Below, piece by piece: positions 54,753 to 63,768 of a stretch of 64,000 bases of DNA. A model generated the notes under the pieces. The model was not told the origin of the DNA. It did no database searches and worked only from the letters and a program-made list of their open reading frames with translations. Position numbers and translations under genes: made by a program. Source of the DNA: Akkermansia muciniphila (GTDB lineage Bacteria > Verrucomicrobiota > Verrucomicrobiia > Verrucomicrobiales > Akkermansiaceae); NCBI RefSeq assembly GCF_040616545.1, contig NZ_CP156688.1, forward strand, positions 124,001 to 188,000. Reading direction: 5' to 3'. Positions within the stretch are counted from its first letter, which is position 1. The number at the start of each line of letters is the position of its first letter.

Positions 54753-56003
54753 ATGGAACGGGAGGCAGAGGCGCAGGAAAACAGGTGGAGAACCAGGCTG
54801 GACGCCGTCCTGATGCACAGGATATGGGGGACTCTTATCTTCCTGTGCATTGTTTACGTCATCTTCTTCCTGAGCTTTGCCATCGGGGACCCCCTGGTCA
54901 AACTGATCCAGACGGGCACGCAGATGTTCAGCATCTGGGCCAGCCGCATGCTGGAACCGTGGCCGCGCCTGCAATCCCTGCTGGGTGAAGGCGTGGTGGG
55001 CGGCGTAGGAGGCGTGCTGGCCTTCCTGCCGAATGTGGTTCTCCTCTTCGGGGCCATCACCGTGCTGGAAAACAGCGGATACATGATGCGCGTCTCCCGC
55101 CTCATGGGCCGCATCATGAAAATCATGGGGCTGAACGGCAGCAGCTTTGCCCCGCTCCTGCTGGGCTTCGGCTGTTCGGTTCCCGCCATCCTGTCCACCA
55201 GGAGGATTGGCGCGCGCAATGACCGGCTGGTCACCATCGCCGTACTGCCCATGATGAGCTGCGCAGGGCGCCTGCCCATCTACATGATGTTCGTCTCCGC
55301 CCTGTTTCCCTCCCGGTTGCAGGCTACCGTGCTGTTTGGCATTTACGCCAGCGGCGTTCTGCTGGCCCTCTGCTGCGCCCGGCTCCTGAAAAATACGTTT
55401 TTCAAAACCGTGCAGCGGGACTCCCCCCACCACATGAAACGCCTGCGCCTCCCCTCCCTCCGGAAGGTGGGCTATCTGATGTGGTCCCGGGCTTTTATGT
55501 ACGTCCGGAAGGCGGGAACCTTCATCCTGGGGGCCTCCATTATCCTGTGGTTCCTGAATACCTATCCCAGGCCGGAGGAAGGCGCCGCGCCGACTGCCGC
55601 CGCGGCCATGGAGCAATCCTACGCCGGGCAGATAGGCCACTGGATGGAACCCGTCACGCAAGTGGCCGGATTTGACTGGAAAATCAATTCCGCGCTGCTG
55701 GGCGCCTTTGCCGCCAAGGAAATCTTCGTCACCCAGATGGGCATCCTCTTTGCCGTGCAGGACGGGGACTCCGGCCCCGCGGCCCAGCAGACGCTGAACG
55801 CCCGGCTCAAGGCCAGCTACACCCCGCTGCAAGGCATCAGCATCATGATGTTCTGCCTCATCGCCCTGCCCTGCATCGGCACCGTCACCGTCGCCAAGCG
55901 GGAGGCAGGCACCTGGTGGTTCGCGCTGGCCCAATTTGCAGGTCTGACGCTGCTGGGCTTTCTGACGGCTACGCTGGTGTACCAGGCGGGATTGCTGTTG
56001 TAG
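54753..56003 (+). CDS. FeoB-like gate-domain permease lacking the G domain
   Basis: This 416-residue membrane protein has about eight hydrophobic segments and two Gate (nucleoside-recognition) modules. Motifs match FeoB: GEGVVGGVGGVLAFLPNV, LLLGFGCSVPAILSTRR, PMMSCAGRLPIYMMF and ALLGAFAAKEIFVTQMGIL. FeoB imports ferrous iron and normally has an N-terminal GTPase domain of about 270 residues; here only about 30 hydrophilic residues precede the first helix. Either a G protein is encoded elsewhere or this is a GTPase-free relative. No feoA is adjacent. Confidence 0.85.
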   Translation: MEREAEAQENRWRTRLDAVLMHRIWGTLIFLCIVYVIFFLSFAIGDPLVKLIQTGTQMFSIWASRMLEPWPRLQSLLGEGVVGGVGGVLAFLPNVVLLFGAITVLENSGYMMRVSRLMGRIMKIMGLNGSSFAPLLLGFGCSVPAILSTRRIGARNDRLVTIAVLPMMSCAGRLPIYMMFVSALFPSRLQATVLFGIYASGVLLALCCARLLKNTFFKTVQRDSPHHMKRLRLPSLRKVGYLMWSRAFMYVRKAGTFILGASIILWFLNTYPRPEEGAAPTAAAAMEQSYAGQIGHWMEPVTQVAGFDWKINSALLGAFAAKEIFVTQMGILFAVQDGDSGPAAQQTLNARLKASYTPLQGISIMMFCLIALPCIGTVTVAKREAGTWWFALAQFAGLTLLGFLTATLVYQAGLLL

Positions 56004-56520
56004 GGGAGGATTGCTTCCGGAGAAAGGAAAGTTGCCCCTTTCCCGGCACGCATGCGGCCATGGAAGATACCGGAACCTATCTGATGTTCCGGTATGAAGT
56101 ACCCGCCCAGGCGCAGAGAAGGAATTCTCCTGCAAGGACCGGGAAACCGTGTTGCGGCTGGACGGAAAGGGAGGCTTGGAGCCCGCAGAGTGAATGAGCC
56201 TGAAAGGCGAATGAATCCAACCCTTTTCCTGCGGAGGGATTCTACAAGGGCTGGGAAGCCCCCGCTCCCGGCAGTACGGCCATCAAGGGACACAGTGAAA
56301 GGACTGTTTTCCCACAGTTTGAATGGAACACATCCAGCGGGGAATGAAGGCCTCCCGTCCTTCATGGAGCGCCGCAGGCTTCTGCGGCTCCGGAACAAAA
56401 ACACGGACGGAGCCGCTCTTTTTTAACCACCGGATTTCTCCCTTTCCGGATTCTTCCCTCTCTGACTCCCGGTTTCCTCTCACCTGCCGCAACGGCTTGC
56501 GGCGGTCCATACGGTTCTTC
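56004..56520. other. Gene-free structured stretch between convergent genes
   Basis: About 500 bases without a gene. It has several strong hairpins on the plus strand (GGAAAG / CTTTCC; TACCGGAAC / GTTCCGGTA at 56068 and 56086; GCCGCAG / CTGCGGC near 56372) and ends in a terminator at 56384-56424. This could be an RNA gene; I could not match it to RNase P, tmRNA or cobalamin riboswitch signatures. Confidence 0.5.
56384..56424 (+). terminator. Rho-independent terminator
   Basis: Stem GCGGCTCCG / CGGAGCCGC with a 15-base loop, followed by TCTTTTTT. It lies 380 bases after the FeoB-like stop, so it may end a separate transcript. Confidence 0.75.
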
Positions 56521-56521
56521 C

Positions 56522-56556
56522 CCACAAAAAACCGGAGGGATGCCCCCCTCCGGTTT
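56522..56556 (-). terminator. Terminator of the large repeat-protein gene
   Basis: On the minus strand a stem AAACCGGAGG / CCTCCGGTTT is followed by a T-run, 24 bases after the stop codon at 56580. Confidence 0.8.
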
Positions 56557-56579
56557 CCGGATACGGTTGGTAAAACCGG

Positions 56580-58901
56580 TTAAATGGTCTTGATGACGGA
56601 AGACTCGTCGTCCTCCCTGTCGTCGCCGGAGGCGGCTTTTTTGGTGGGAACGGGCGTCTTTTTAACCTTTTCCAGGGCTTTTTCCACCGCCGCAATTACC
56701 TTGTCTTCCCCAGTCTTTTCACTGGCAAGTTCATTGTAAACCTTTTCCTTGGCTTCATAATCAGCCTTGGCGGCAGCATCGTTCGGGTTGGCCTTGAATT
56801 TGTCTTCCGCCTTGAACAGGGCTTCCTCCGCGGCCTGGAACTTGGGTTCCACTTCATTCCTGTGGTCTTCCGCCGTCTGCTTGATGCGGCCCAGCAGGCG
56901 GATCACATAGGGGCGGTTGCTCAGCCTCTTGAAGGCGGACACCAGGAACTGGCGGCGTTCGCTCGTCTTGGCGTCCGCAATGAGGGGTTCAAACAGCTTG
57001 AGGGTGGCGTTGTCATCCCGGTCACGGTCCACGGAAAGCACACGGAGAATGGAATCATGGGCCTGGGAGCGCACGCGTTCATGCAGGGATTCATCCTTCC
57101 AGGCCTTGAAGAGGTACGGAACGGCGTCATCCGTGTTCCAGTCCCCCCAGGCGGTGACGATGGCCAGGGCCTTCTTGGGGTCTTCCTTGTAGCTCTTTTC
57201 CATCATGTCCAGCACCTTGGGGTCCCCGGTGCGGGCCAGCAGCTTGTAGAGAATCTTGACGTTTTCCTCCGGCATGTTCTTCTGGTACTGCAACAGCTTA
57301 GAAGACAGGGCCGTGCGCTTGGCAGGAGGAGCCTCGTCAATCAGGTAGCGGGCCGTGCGGAAGGCAGAAGAAATGAGGTCCGGAGAGGCATCCTTCTGCT
57401 GGAGAATCTTCATGATGTCGTCCAGGTCGTCCAGCTTCATCGCAAAGCGCATGTACTTGAGCACCACGGCCTGCTTGTCCTGAATTTTCTTGTTCTTGCT
57501 CTCGCTGATGGAAGCGTACAGGTCCTTCAGCAGGTCACGCATGGCGGGGCTGGAGGATTTGGCCAGCAGCGTCACCATCATGGAGTATTTTTCCTTGCTG
57601 TACTTGCCGACGTTTTTCTTCATGTCTTCCACTACCTGGCGGGCAATGTTGTCATCCATCTGGGCCATGATGGAAACCAGGTGGGCGGCTCCGGGCCAGT
57701 TTTCCCGGTTCCCCTTGACGCCCCTTATATTGGAGAGCAGCAGGGCGGCATCCTCCGCATTGGGCACGACTTTCACGTCCGGAACACGGCCAAGGTTTTT
57801 GGAATCAAACAGGCGGCTGCGGCCCAGCTTTCCGCCTTCCACCACCAGCGCGTTCAAGCGCGCGTTTTCCCCTTCCACCTGGTCTTTCTTGCTGTTGGTA
57901 TGCCATGCGTAAATCCCCACGCCGCCGGCGGCAAGCACCAGAACGCATACCCCGTAAATCACGCCCCTCAGCAGGGATTTGGACTTATCCACGGAGGCGA
58001 CCATTTCCCGGGCGGTTTCCGTTCCGGCAGGCGGCTGGATTCCGCCGGTGCCCGGCAGGGGAATGCTGCCGGTGGGGGAAGCAGCCGCGGCAGGAACGGG
58101 CTGGGAAGAGGCGGCAGACGCTACAGAAGGCGCAGGAACTGCGCCAAGGGGGGATTTCAGCACCTTCAGCCGGGGCACGGAGCTTTCATCCGGGGCAGCG
58201 GCAGGTGCTTCCTCCGCCTGGGCGGGAGCGGAAGCCGTCTTGAAAACTTTCAATTTGGGAACGGTGCCAGCGGCGGGCGCCGGGGCTGGTTCCGGAGCAG
58301 CGGGGGCCGGTTCCTGGGCGGCCGCGGGCGCCACGCCGGCGGCCTGCGCCAGAGCGGCGGCCTGAGCGTCCGCCAGGGCTTTCTGAGCCTCCGCTATTTT
58401 AGCCAGGGCATCCTGGATCTGGGCATCCACGGCGGGGTCCGCCATGGGCTTGGAAGCAGCTTCCTTCTGTTCCTGTTCCGCGGCAAGACGGGCCCTTTCC
58501 TCCTCCGCGGCCATGCGCGCCGCTTCCTTTTCCGCGGCGATCCGCGCGGCTTCCGCCGCCTCCTGCTCCGCTTTGATTCTGGCGGCTTCCTCCTCCGCAG
58601 CTATTCTGGCAGCCTCTTTTTCCGCGGCAATGCGGGCGGCCTCCTGTTCGGCGGCGGCCTTTTCCGCGGCAATCCTGTCCGCTTCCGCCTGCTCCGCGGC
58701 GCGGCGCGCGGCTTCTTCCTGTTCCTGAACCAGCTTGGCCTGCAATTCAGGAGTGAGGAAACGCGGTTTGGCAACTTCCACGCCCTCTGCGGCAGGGGAA
58801 GCAAACTTTACCTTGGACGCTGCGGGAGGGGCAGCCGTTACAAGACGCCTGCGTAATTTGGGAGCCTCTGGAGAAGACGGGGTTTCTGGCTGATCTGTCA
58901 T
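56580..58901 (-). CDS. Membrane protein with Ala/Glu/Arg helical repeat and C-terminal HEAT-like domain
   Basis: This 773-residue protein starts at ATG 58901 (MTDQPETPSSPEAPKLRRRL). Residues about 55-150 are an almost perfect helix repeat of AARIAAEKEAARIAAEEEAARI type, like TolA or IF2 linkers. A Pro/Ala-rich stretch and a membrane segment (about 305-330: LLRGVIYGVCVLVLAAGGVGIY) follow. The C-terminal 440 residues are helical with HEAT-like units (AHLVSIMAQMDDNIARQVVED, KALAIVTAWGDWNTDDAVPYLF). It probably has a long cytoplasmic rod and a periplasmic domain. No close family; the TolA-like rod could bridge compartments. Confidence 0.75.
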   Translation of the reverse strand: MTDQPETPSSPEAPKLRRRLVTAAPPAASKVKFASPAAEGVEVAKPRFLTPELQAKLVQEQEEAARRAAEQAEADRIAAEKAAAEQEAARIAAEKEAARIAAEEEAARIKAEQEAAEAARIAAEKEAARMAAEEERARLAAEQEQKEAASKPMADPAVDAQIQDALAKIAEAQKALADAQAAALAQAAGVAPAAAQEPAPAAPEPAPAPAAGTVPKLKVFKTASAPAQAEEAPAAAPDESSVPRLKVLKSPLGAVPAPSVASAASSQPVPAAAASPTGSIPLPGTGGIQPPAGTETAREMVASVDKSKSLLRGVIYGVCVLVLAAGGVGIYAWHTNSKKDQVEGENARLNALVVEGGKLGRSRLFDSKNLGRVPDVKVVPNAEDAALLLSNIRGVKGNRENWPGAAHLVSIMAQMDDNIARQVVEDMKKNVGKYSKEKYSMMVTLLAKSSSPAMRDLLKDLYASISESKNKKIQDKQAVVLKYMRFAMKLDDLDDIMKILQQKDASPDLISSAFRTARYLIDEAPPAKRTALSSKLLQYQKNMPEENVKILYKLLARTGDPKVLDMMEKSYKEDPKKALAIVTAWGDWNTDDAVPYLFKAWKDESLHERVRSQAHDSILRVLSVDRDRDDNATLKLFEPLIADAKTSERRQFLVSAFKRLSNRPYVIRLLGRIKQTAEDHRNEVEPKFQAAEEALFKAEDKFKANPNDAAAKADYEAKEKVYNELASEKTGEDKVIAAVEKALEKVKKTPVPTKKAASGDDREDDESSVIKTI

Positions 58902-59273
58902 GATGATAAAATGGCTGGAAGATTGGGGTGATTTTACATGATCTCCGCGGCCCTGCAATCTCAAAATCCCGGCTGACGAAGGGATGAGGAACGCCCGGAA
59001 GCCCTGATTTAACAAAGGTATTCCGGAAAAAGTCTTCATGCAGAGCGGGAAATGAAAAGGCGCTTAAACATCCGGTAAAGGGCCTTGCACAAATTATTAA
59101 ACAATGCAATTTTTTAATGATAAAAAACGTGAATAAAAGATGAAACCATAACTGAACATCAAGAACATGTGACCGTTATTTAAACGGTCTTTTAAATCAT
59201 GTCAAAATACACGCTCTTTTTTCTTGCTACCCCCCAGGTCTTTTATTAAACAAAGAACCACTCGTCAATTATC
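58902..59273. other. AT-rich divergent promoter region
   Basis: From about 59090 the sequence is strongly AT-rich. A palindrome GACCGTT-ATTTA-AACGGTC lies at 59171-59189, followed by TTTTAAAT. It separates the large repeat protein and the HTH/AT-hook gene and may be a binding site for the latter. Confidence 0.5.
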
Positions 59274-59654
59274 ATGAATTCCAACGACAGCACCAAAAAC
59301 AAGAGGCGTTATACGCCTGAAGAAAAACAATCCGTTCTTGATTTCATTGCTGAACGAAAAACCCAGAACAAAAGGGGCGCCCAGAAAGAAGCCGCAGAAC
59401 GCTACGGCATCAGCACGGTGACCATCTCCAGCTGGATGAAGGCCACCAAGGCCAAGCGCGGCCGCAAGCCCGGCACCAAAAACACAGCCGCCCCCAAAGC
59501 GCAGCCCCTTGCTGCGGCCCAGCCCGCGGACCTGCGCCGCCTGGCCGCCGTGCTGGAAGAAATAGCTGACCTTGAAGCCCAGACAGCCAAGCTTGACACC
59601 CTCCGCGCCGAAGCAGAGGAACTCAAAAACAGGCTGACGGCCAAGCAAGCCTGA
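59274..59654 (+). CDS. Small HTH/AT-hook DNA-binding protein
   Basis: This 126-residue protein begins with a transposase-orfA/IS3-like helix-turn-helix (KRRYTPEEKQSVLDFIAE, then AAERYGISTVTISSWMKATK). An AT-hook-like KAKRGRKPGTK and an Ala-rich stretch follow, and it ends with a coiled coil (AAVLEEIADLEAQTAKLDTL). No transposase orfB lies downstream and no terminal repeats are seen, so it looks domesticated rather than an insertion sequence. Confidence 0.78.
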   Translation: MNSNDSTKNKRRYTPEEKQSVLDFIAERKTQNKRGAQKEAAERYGISTVTISSWMKATKAKRGRKPGTKNTAAPKAQPLAAAQPADLRRLAAVLEEIADLEAQTAKLDTLRAEAEELKNRLTAKQA

Positions 59655-59679
59655 TTATAGGTCTCCATTCCTTTTCCCG

Positions 59680-59718
59680 ATAACCGGCTTTTCTTAACGG
59701 GAAGCCGGTTATTCTCTT
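59680..59718 (+). terminator. Terminator of the HTH/AT-hook gene
   Basis: Stem ATAACCGGCTT / AAGCCGGTTAT with an 11-base spacer, followed by TCTCTTT. Confidence 0.7.
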
Positions 59719-59769
59719 TCCGGAGATCACACTTGCCCCTCCGGAATAATTCCTTTAATATTTGCGCCC

Positions 59770-61905
59770 GTGACTCAACCCGCCCACATTGCTCCCGCGA
59801 GCCAGTCCGTGGAAGGCATGTATGCCGACTACTTTCTGGATTACGCCTCGTACGTCATCCTGGAACGGGCCGTGCCAAAGATCAATGACGGGTTCAAACC
59901 TGTGCAGCGCCGCATCCTGCACGCCATGGACCGGCTGGATGACGGGCGCTATAATAAAGTGGCGAATATCGTGGGCGACACGATGAAGTTCCACCCGCAC
60001 GGCGACCGCTCCATTGCGGACGCGCTGGTGGGGCTGGGACAGAAAGGACTGCTTATCGACACGCAGGGGAACTGGGGCAACATCCTGACGGGAGACCCCG
60101 CGGCCGCCTCCCGGTACATTGAAGCGCGCTTCACCCCCTTTGCCCACGATGTGGTTTTCAGCCCCAAGGTCACGGAATGGCAGCTTTCCTATGACGGCAG
60201 GAACAAGGAACCGGTTAGCCTTCCCGTCAAATTCCCCCTCCTTCTCGCCCAGGGGGCGGAAGGTATTGCGGTGGGTCTTTCCAGCAAAATTCTTCCCCAC
60301 AATTTCAATGAGCTGATTGACGCTTCCATCGCCCATCTGCGCGGGCAGCCCTTCCAGCTTCTGCCGGACTTCCCCACCGGAGGCGTCATGGACGCCACCA
60401 ATTACCGGGACGGGGAACGCGGCACGGGCCGCGTGCGCATCCGGGCGCGCATCATCACGGAATCCAAAAAGCTCCTCCGCATCACGGAAATACCGTTCGG
60501 GGTCACTACGGAAATACTGATTGACTCCATCGTCTCCGCCGCGGAGAAGGGAAAAATTAAAATTGCCCGCATTGAGGACAATACGGCCCAGCACGCGGAC
60601 ATCCTGGTGCACCTGCCCGCCGGAGCGGACCCGGAGCAGACCAGGAAGGCGCTGTTCGCCTTCTCCGCCTGCGAGGTCAGCATCTCCCCGAACGCCTGCG
60701 TCATTGTGGAGGAAAAGCCCAGGTTCATGTGCGTGAGCGACATCCTGCGCTACAACACGGACTCCACCCGGGAAATCCTGCGCCAGGAGCAGGAAATGCG
60801 CCTCAAGGAACTCAACGAGGCCTGGCACCAGGCAAGCCTGGAAAAGATCTTCATTGAAAACCGCATCTACCTTTCCATTGAAGACTCCGAGACATGGGAG
60901 GAAGTGCTGGGCACCATTGACCGGGAATTGCAGCCCTTTGCCGCCTCACTGCGCGGCCCCATCACCAGGGACGACCTGGTGCGGCTCACGGAAATCAAGA
61001 TCAAGCGCATCTCCAAGTTTGACGCGTTCAAGGCGGACCAGCACATCCGGCAGCTTGAGGCGGACATTGAACAGACGCAGAAGAACCTCAGCCAGCTTAC
61101 CAAGTTCACCATCCGCTGGTTTGAGTCCCTGCGCAAGAAATACGGCGCGGCCTATCCCCGGAAAACGGAAATCTCCTCCTTCGGCTCCGTGGACCGGGCC
61201 CAGGTGGCCGTGGCCAATGAAACGCTGTACATTGATGAAGAAGGCTTCGCCGGCTATGGCGTCAAGAAGGGGAACCCCGTCTGCAAGTGCTCCACGCTGG
61301 ACGACGTGCTGGTCATCGACAGCACGGGGATACTCAAGATCGTGCGCATCCAGGACAAATTCTTTGCCGGTAAAAACCCCCTTTATATTTCCGTAATCAA
61401 GAAGGATGACGATCCCGTCTTCAATCTGATCTACCGGGACGGCAGGGACGGCCCGGTGTACGCCAAACGCTTCCACATAGGCGGCTTCACCCGGGACAAG
61501 GAATACCCTCTTACGCTGGGAACCAAGGGAACGCGCATCTTCCACTTCTCCGTGCATGAAACGGAGGAAAACAGCGCCCAGATCAGCGTGAACGTGTACC
61601 TGAAGGCCGTACTGAAACTCCGTAACCTGGTCAGACCGTTCCACTTCTCGGAACTAAGGATCAAAAACCGTGGCGCGCAGGGCAACATCATCACCAAGCA
61701 TCCGGTGGAACGCGTCTCCCGCATCATGCCTCCGGCCAAATCCGGGGATGAGGAAGCGGATGAAGAATCCCCCGCCCCCGGAGCAGCACAGGCGGAAAGC
61801 ACGCCCGCGCCGGACACGGAAACGCCGCAGGCCTCCCCGGCTCCGGACCAGGAAGAGCCCCCCTCCGGCCCCACGCTGGAACAGGGCTCCCTGTTTGAAT
61901 CCTGA
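59770..61905 (+). CDS. parC: DNA topoisomerase IV subunit A
   Basis: This 711-residue subunit starts at GTG 59770. The type IIA catalytic core has YASYVILERAVPKINDGFKPVQRRILHA (shortened here), HPHGDRSIADALVGLGQ, and the active-site Tyr116 in AAASRYIEARF. The C-terminal part is a short beta-pinwheel (YGVKKGNPVCK, LVIDSTGILKI), shorter than in GyrA, and ends in an acidic/Pro tail. No GyrA-box motif is visible, so ParC is more likely than GyrA. parE is not in the window. Confidence 0.85.
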   Translation: MTQPAHIAPASQSVEGMYADYFLDYASYVILERAVPKINDGFKPVQRRILHAMDRLDDGRYNKVANIVGDTMKFHPHGDRSIADALVGLGQKGLLIDTQGNWGNILTGDPAAASRYIEARFTPFAHDVVFSPKVTEWQLSYDGRNKEPVSLPVKFPLLLAQGAEGIAVGLSSKILPHNFNELIDASIAHLRGQPFQLLPDFPTGGVMDATNYRDGERGTGRVRIRARIITESKKLLRITEIPFGVTTEILIDSIVSAAEKGKIKIARIEDNTAQHADILVHLPAGADPEQTRKALFAFSACEVSISPNACVIVEEKPRFMCVSDILRYNTDSTREILRQEQEMRLKELNEAWHQASLEKIFIENRIYLSIEDSETWEEVLGTIDRELQPFAASLRGPITRDDLVRLTEIKIKRISKFDAFKADQHIRQLEADIEQTQKNLSQLTKFTIRWFESLRKKYGAAYPRKTEISSFGSVDRAQVAVANETLYIDEEGFAGYGVKKGNPVCKCSTLDDVLVIDSTGILKIVRIQDKFFAGKNPLYISVIKKDDDPVFNLIYRDGRDGPVYAKRFHIGGFTRDKEYPLTLGTKGTRIFHFSVHETEENSAQISVNVYLKAVLKLRNLVRPFHFSELRIKNRGAQGNIITKHPVERVSRIMPPAKSGDEEADEESPAPGAAQAESTPAPDTETPQASPAPDQEEPPSGPTLEQGSLFES

Positions 61906-61999
61906 AGCATTTAAAATGGGGCGCGCTCAACGTGCCACCCCATTTTCGGCTTGCCACAACGGCCCATCTCCGATAGATATGGGCCACCTCATTTACCAC

Positions 62000-62074
62000 G
62001 CCGCTTTAGCTCAGTGGTAGAGCACCCGCCTTGTAAGCGGACGGTCGTCAGTTCAAATCTGACAAGCGGCTCCA
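62000..62074 (+). tRNA. trnT: tRNA-Thr (TGT)
   Basis: The 75-base gene has acceptor stem GCCGCTT/AAGCGGC, D-arm GCTCAGTGGTAGAGC, anticodon loop CTTGTAA (anticodon TGT), T-arm GTCAG TTCAAAT CTGAC and an encoded CCA. The outer anticodon stem pair C-A is a mismatch. Confidence 0.93.
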
Positions 62075-62079
62075 TCAAT

Positions 62080-62117
62080 AAGCCCCTCAAGTTTAACGCT
62101 TGAGGGGCTTGCTTTTT
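62080..62117 (+). terminator. Terminator of tRNA-Thr
   Basis: Stem AAGCCCCTCAAG / CTTGAGGGGCTT with loop TTTAACG, followed by GCTTTTT. Confidence 0.88.
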
Positions 62118-62127
62118 CTTGCATGGC

Positions 62128-62274
62128 AACATACAGCCATACGTCAATGTGGAAAATGTTGTGTTGAGGCCCCAGGAATGGCATGAGATGGACATGCGCC
62201 AGTATCTCGAGCTTGCGTCCAGGGGGCAACACGAATTTGTCCTATACGCAGGTTATGGGAAACTGTATCTGTAA
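62128..62274 (+). pseudogene. C-terminal fragment of an unknown gene after tRNA-Thr
   Basis: A plus-strand frame (NIQPYVNVENVVLRPQEWHE then MDMRQYLELASRGQHEF) runs 48 codons to a TAA at 62272 but has no start, as if the rest was lost. It lies between the tRNA terminator and the reversed tail-fibre gene. A phage or mobile-element remnant is likely. Confidence 0.4.
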
Positions 62275-62304
62275 TTGTGCGTTGTTCATATTATTGTCTA
62301 TCTA

Positions 62305-63768
62305 TCAGCTAATTGCAGAGCTCCATGGCTCTGTCTCCGTACTTACCTGACAATCAGTACCCATGGCCTCTATGACTTCGTAACAAGGTCCCCCTCCAAA
62401 GACCACCCGGTTGAAATTCCTAGCCCGTGTAAAGCATATCTTACTGAAATCCGTCCATCCCAGGTCCCCGCCAAACACATCAACATGCAAGATATTCAGT
62501 CCCGATACCTCGTAAAAATCCAATTTAGGGACTTCTGCCAGCTTGCACACACGGCTACCTACCACCAGCCAGACTCCACCTTGGCTCTCATCTTGGCAAT
62601 ACACCAGTCCACGACACTTTTCAGCATACCCGGTAAGGCCGGGGACACTCGCCATCACCGTCATCAAACGGTAAGCCGCGACAACCTTGTCGTAATAAAT
62701 CACCCGCACCCTTACGGACGCATTACCGGATACTACTGCTTCGATTGTCACATCCACCACAGATGCGTTAACACCGCCATACCCTGTCGGAGCAATCGTA
62801 AACTCATCCATGTTGGACGCGTCCCGGCAATAAGCAAATCTATTGAGGTTCTCTCCATGCGTAGACCATGTAAACTTAACCTTTCCATAAATCCCCGTAG
62901 ACGCATTGGTTAGCAACAATGTTCCCAAAGGTAAGTAAAACCCGGAACAATCATTATAATTACCCCAAGATGAGCCCGAAAGATAGGTTGAAAATCCAAT
63001 ATCGGCAGTGCAATATCCTCCCTTGGGCACCTTCACAGCAACACCCTGTCCCTCGGTAGGCCAATCTATCAGTTCCCCATCTCCGTAAACGGCATTACCT
63101 GAACGGTTAACCAACACGTCATGCTGCCAAATATCGCTCAACCCCATTAATCCCGCCGCCCAGTAAGTATTGAGGGCGGTAGTGTTGGACAAGGATGTGA
63201 GAGCAGACAGCGGGATATTGACCCCGCCGTTAGCATTGATGCAGGTTGTGGCGTCGACTGCACCCCTGAGATGCACCGCTCCATTTGCAAGCAACGACGC
63301 TCTACCTCCGCCGTTAATCCTGATTACTCCGTCCTCTACCCACAAGTCATTACGGAGCACAGCCCCTCCCCTTAACTCCACCTGTCCATAGCACCATGTG
63401 CGTCCATGGATATAATTTGTGTCAAGGGGATCAGTGGAATAATTATGGACATTGAATATCCCATTGATCGTGGCGGTAGGTGCCGCCAAACCGCCGGTCA
63501 GAGTCATATTGCCCTCTTCATCCGTCAGCTTGTCCTGCTTGCCGTTCCATGTTTCACGCTCTTTCTCTGTTATGTGGGCCACGGCATCATTCGTGTGTGC
63601 GTCAAACACAGATGTGTCGGCTTTTGTAGAAAGAGCGGAAGCATCGGCTTTAGCGTTCCACGCGGTGCGCTCATCCTCCGTCACATGTACAGTTCCATTT
63701 TCCGTATGCTCCTTCAATTCATTCAGAGAGGGTATGAAAGTGCCGTTGATAGAAGTAATTTTATTCAT
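62305..63768 (-). CDS. Phage tail-fibre-like protein, second copy
   Basis: This 487-residue protein starts at ATG 63768. Residues 1-97 differ from the tail-fibre gene at 11745 at about 15 positions only (MNKITSINGTFIPSLNELKE, then HVTEDERTAWNAKADAS). Both then have an INANGG...PL piece. After that the sequence is different: beta-rich, with WCYGQVELRGGAVLRNDLW and LLTNASTGIYGKVKFTW, and without the BACON-like end. It probably is a trimeric fibre or receptor-binding protein. Its 3' end faces tRNA-Thr. Confidence 0.7.
   Translation of the reverse strand: MNKITSINGTFIPSLNELKEHTENGTVHVTEDERTAWNAKADASALSTKADTSVFDAHTNDAVAHITEKERETWNGKQDKLTDEEGNMTLTGGLAAPTATINGIFNVHNYSTDPLDTNYIHGRTWCYGQVELRGGAVLRNDLWVEDGVIRINGGGRASLLANGAVHLRGAVDATTCINANGGVNIPLSALTSLSNTTALNTYWAAGLMGLSDIWQHDVLVNRSGNAVYGDGELIDWPTEGQGVAVKVPKGGYCTADIGFSTYLSGSSWGNYNDCSGFYLPLGTLLLTNASTGIYGKVKFTWSTHGENLNRFAYCRDASNMDEFTIAPTGYGGVNASVVDVTIEAVVSGNASVRVRVIYYDKVVAAYRLMTVMASVPGLTGYAEKCRGLVYCQDESQGGVWLVVGSRVCKLAEVPKLDFYEVSGLNILHVDVFGGDLGWTDFSKICFTRARNFNRVVFGGGPCYEVIEAMGTDCQVSTETEPWSSAIS

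Noticed and set aside
56004-56424. RNase P RNA, tmRNA or cobalamin riboswitch
   Set aside because: I found neither the GAGGAAAGTCCGGGC core of RNase P, the alanyl-tRNA-like end or tag frame of tmRNA, nor the conserved cobalamin box.
56862-58856. A 664-codon open frame on the plus strand
   Set aside because: It is the antisense of the A/E/R repeat gene; the apparent Gly/Arg/Phe repeats are the complement of the helix repeat.
59274-59654. Insertion sequence
   Set aside because: There is no orfB, no terminal inverted repeats and no target duplication.
11745-63768. Diversity-generating retroelement acting on the fibre genes
   Set aside because: No reverse transcriptase gene and no template repeat with adenine-specific changes are in the window.
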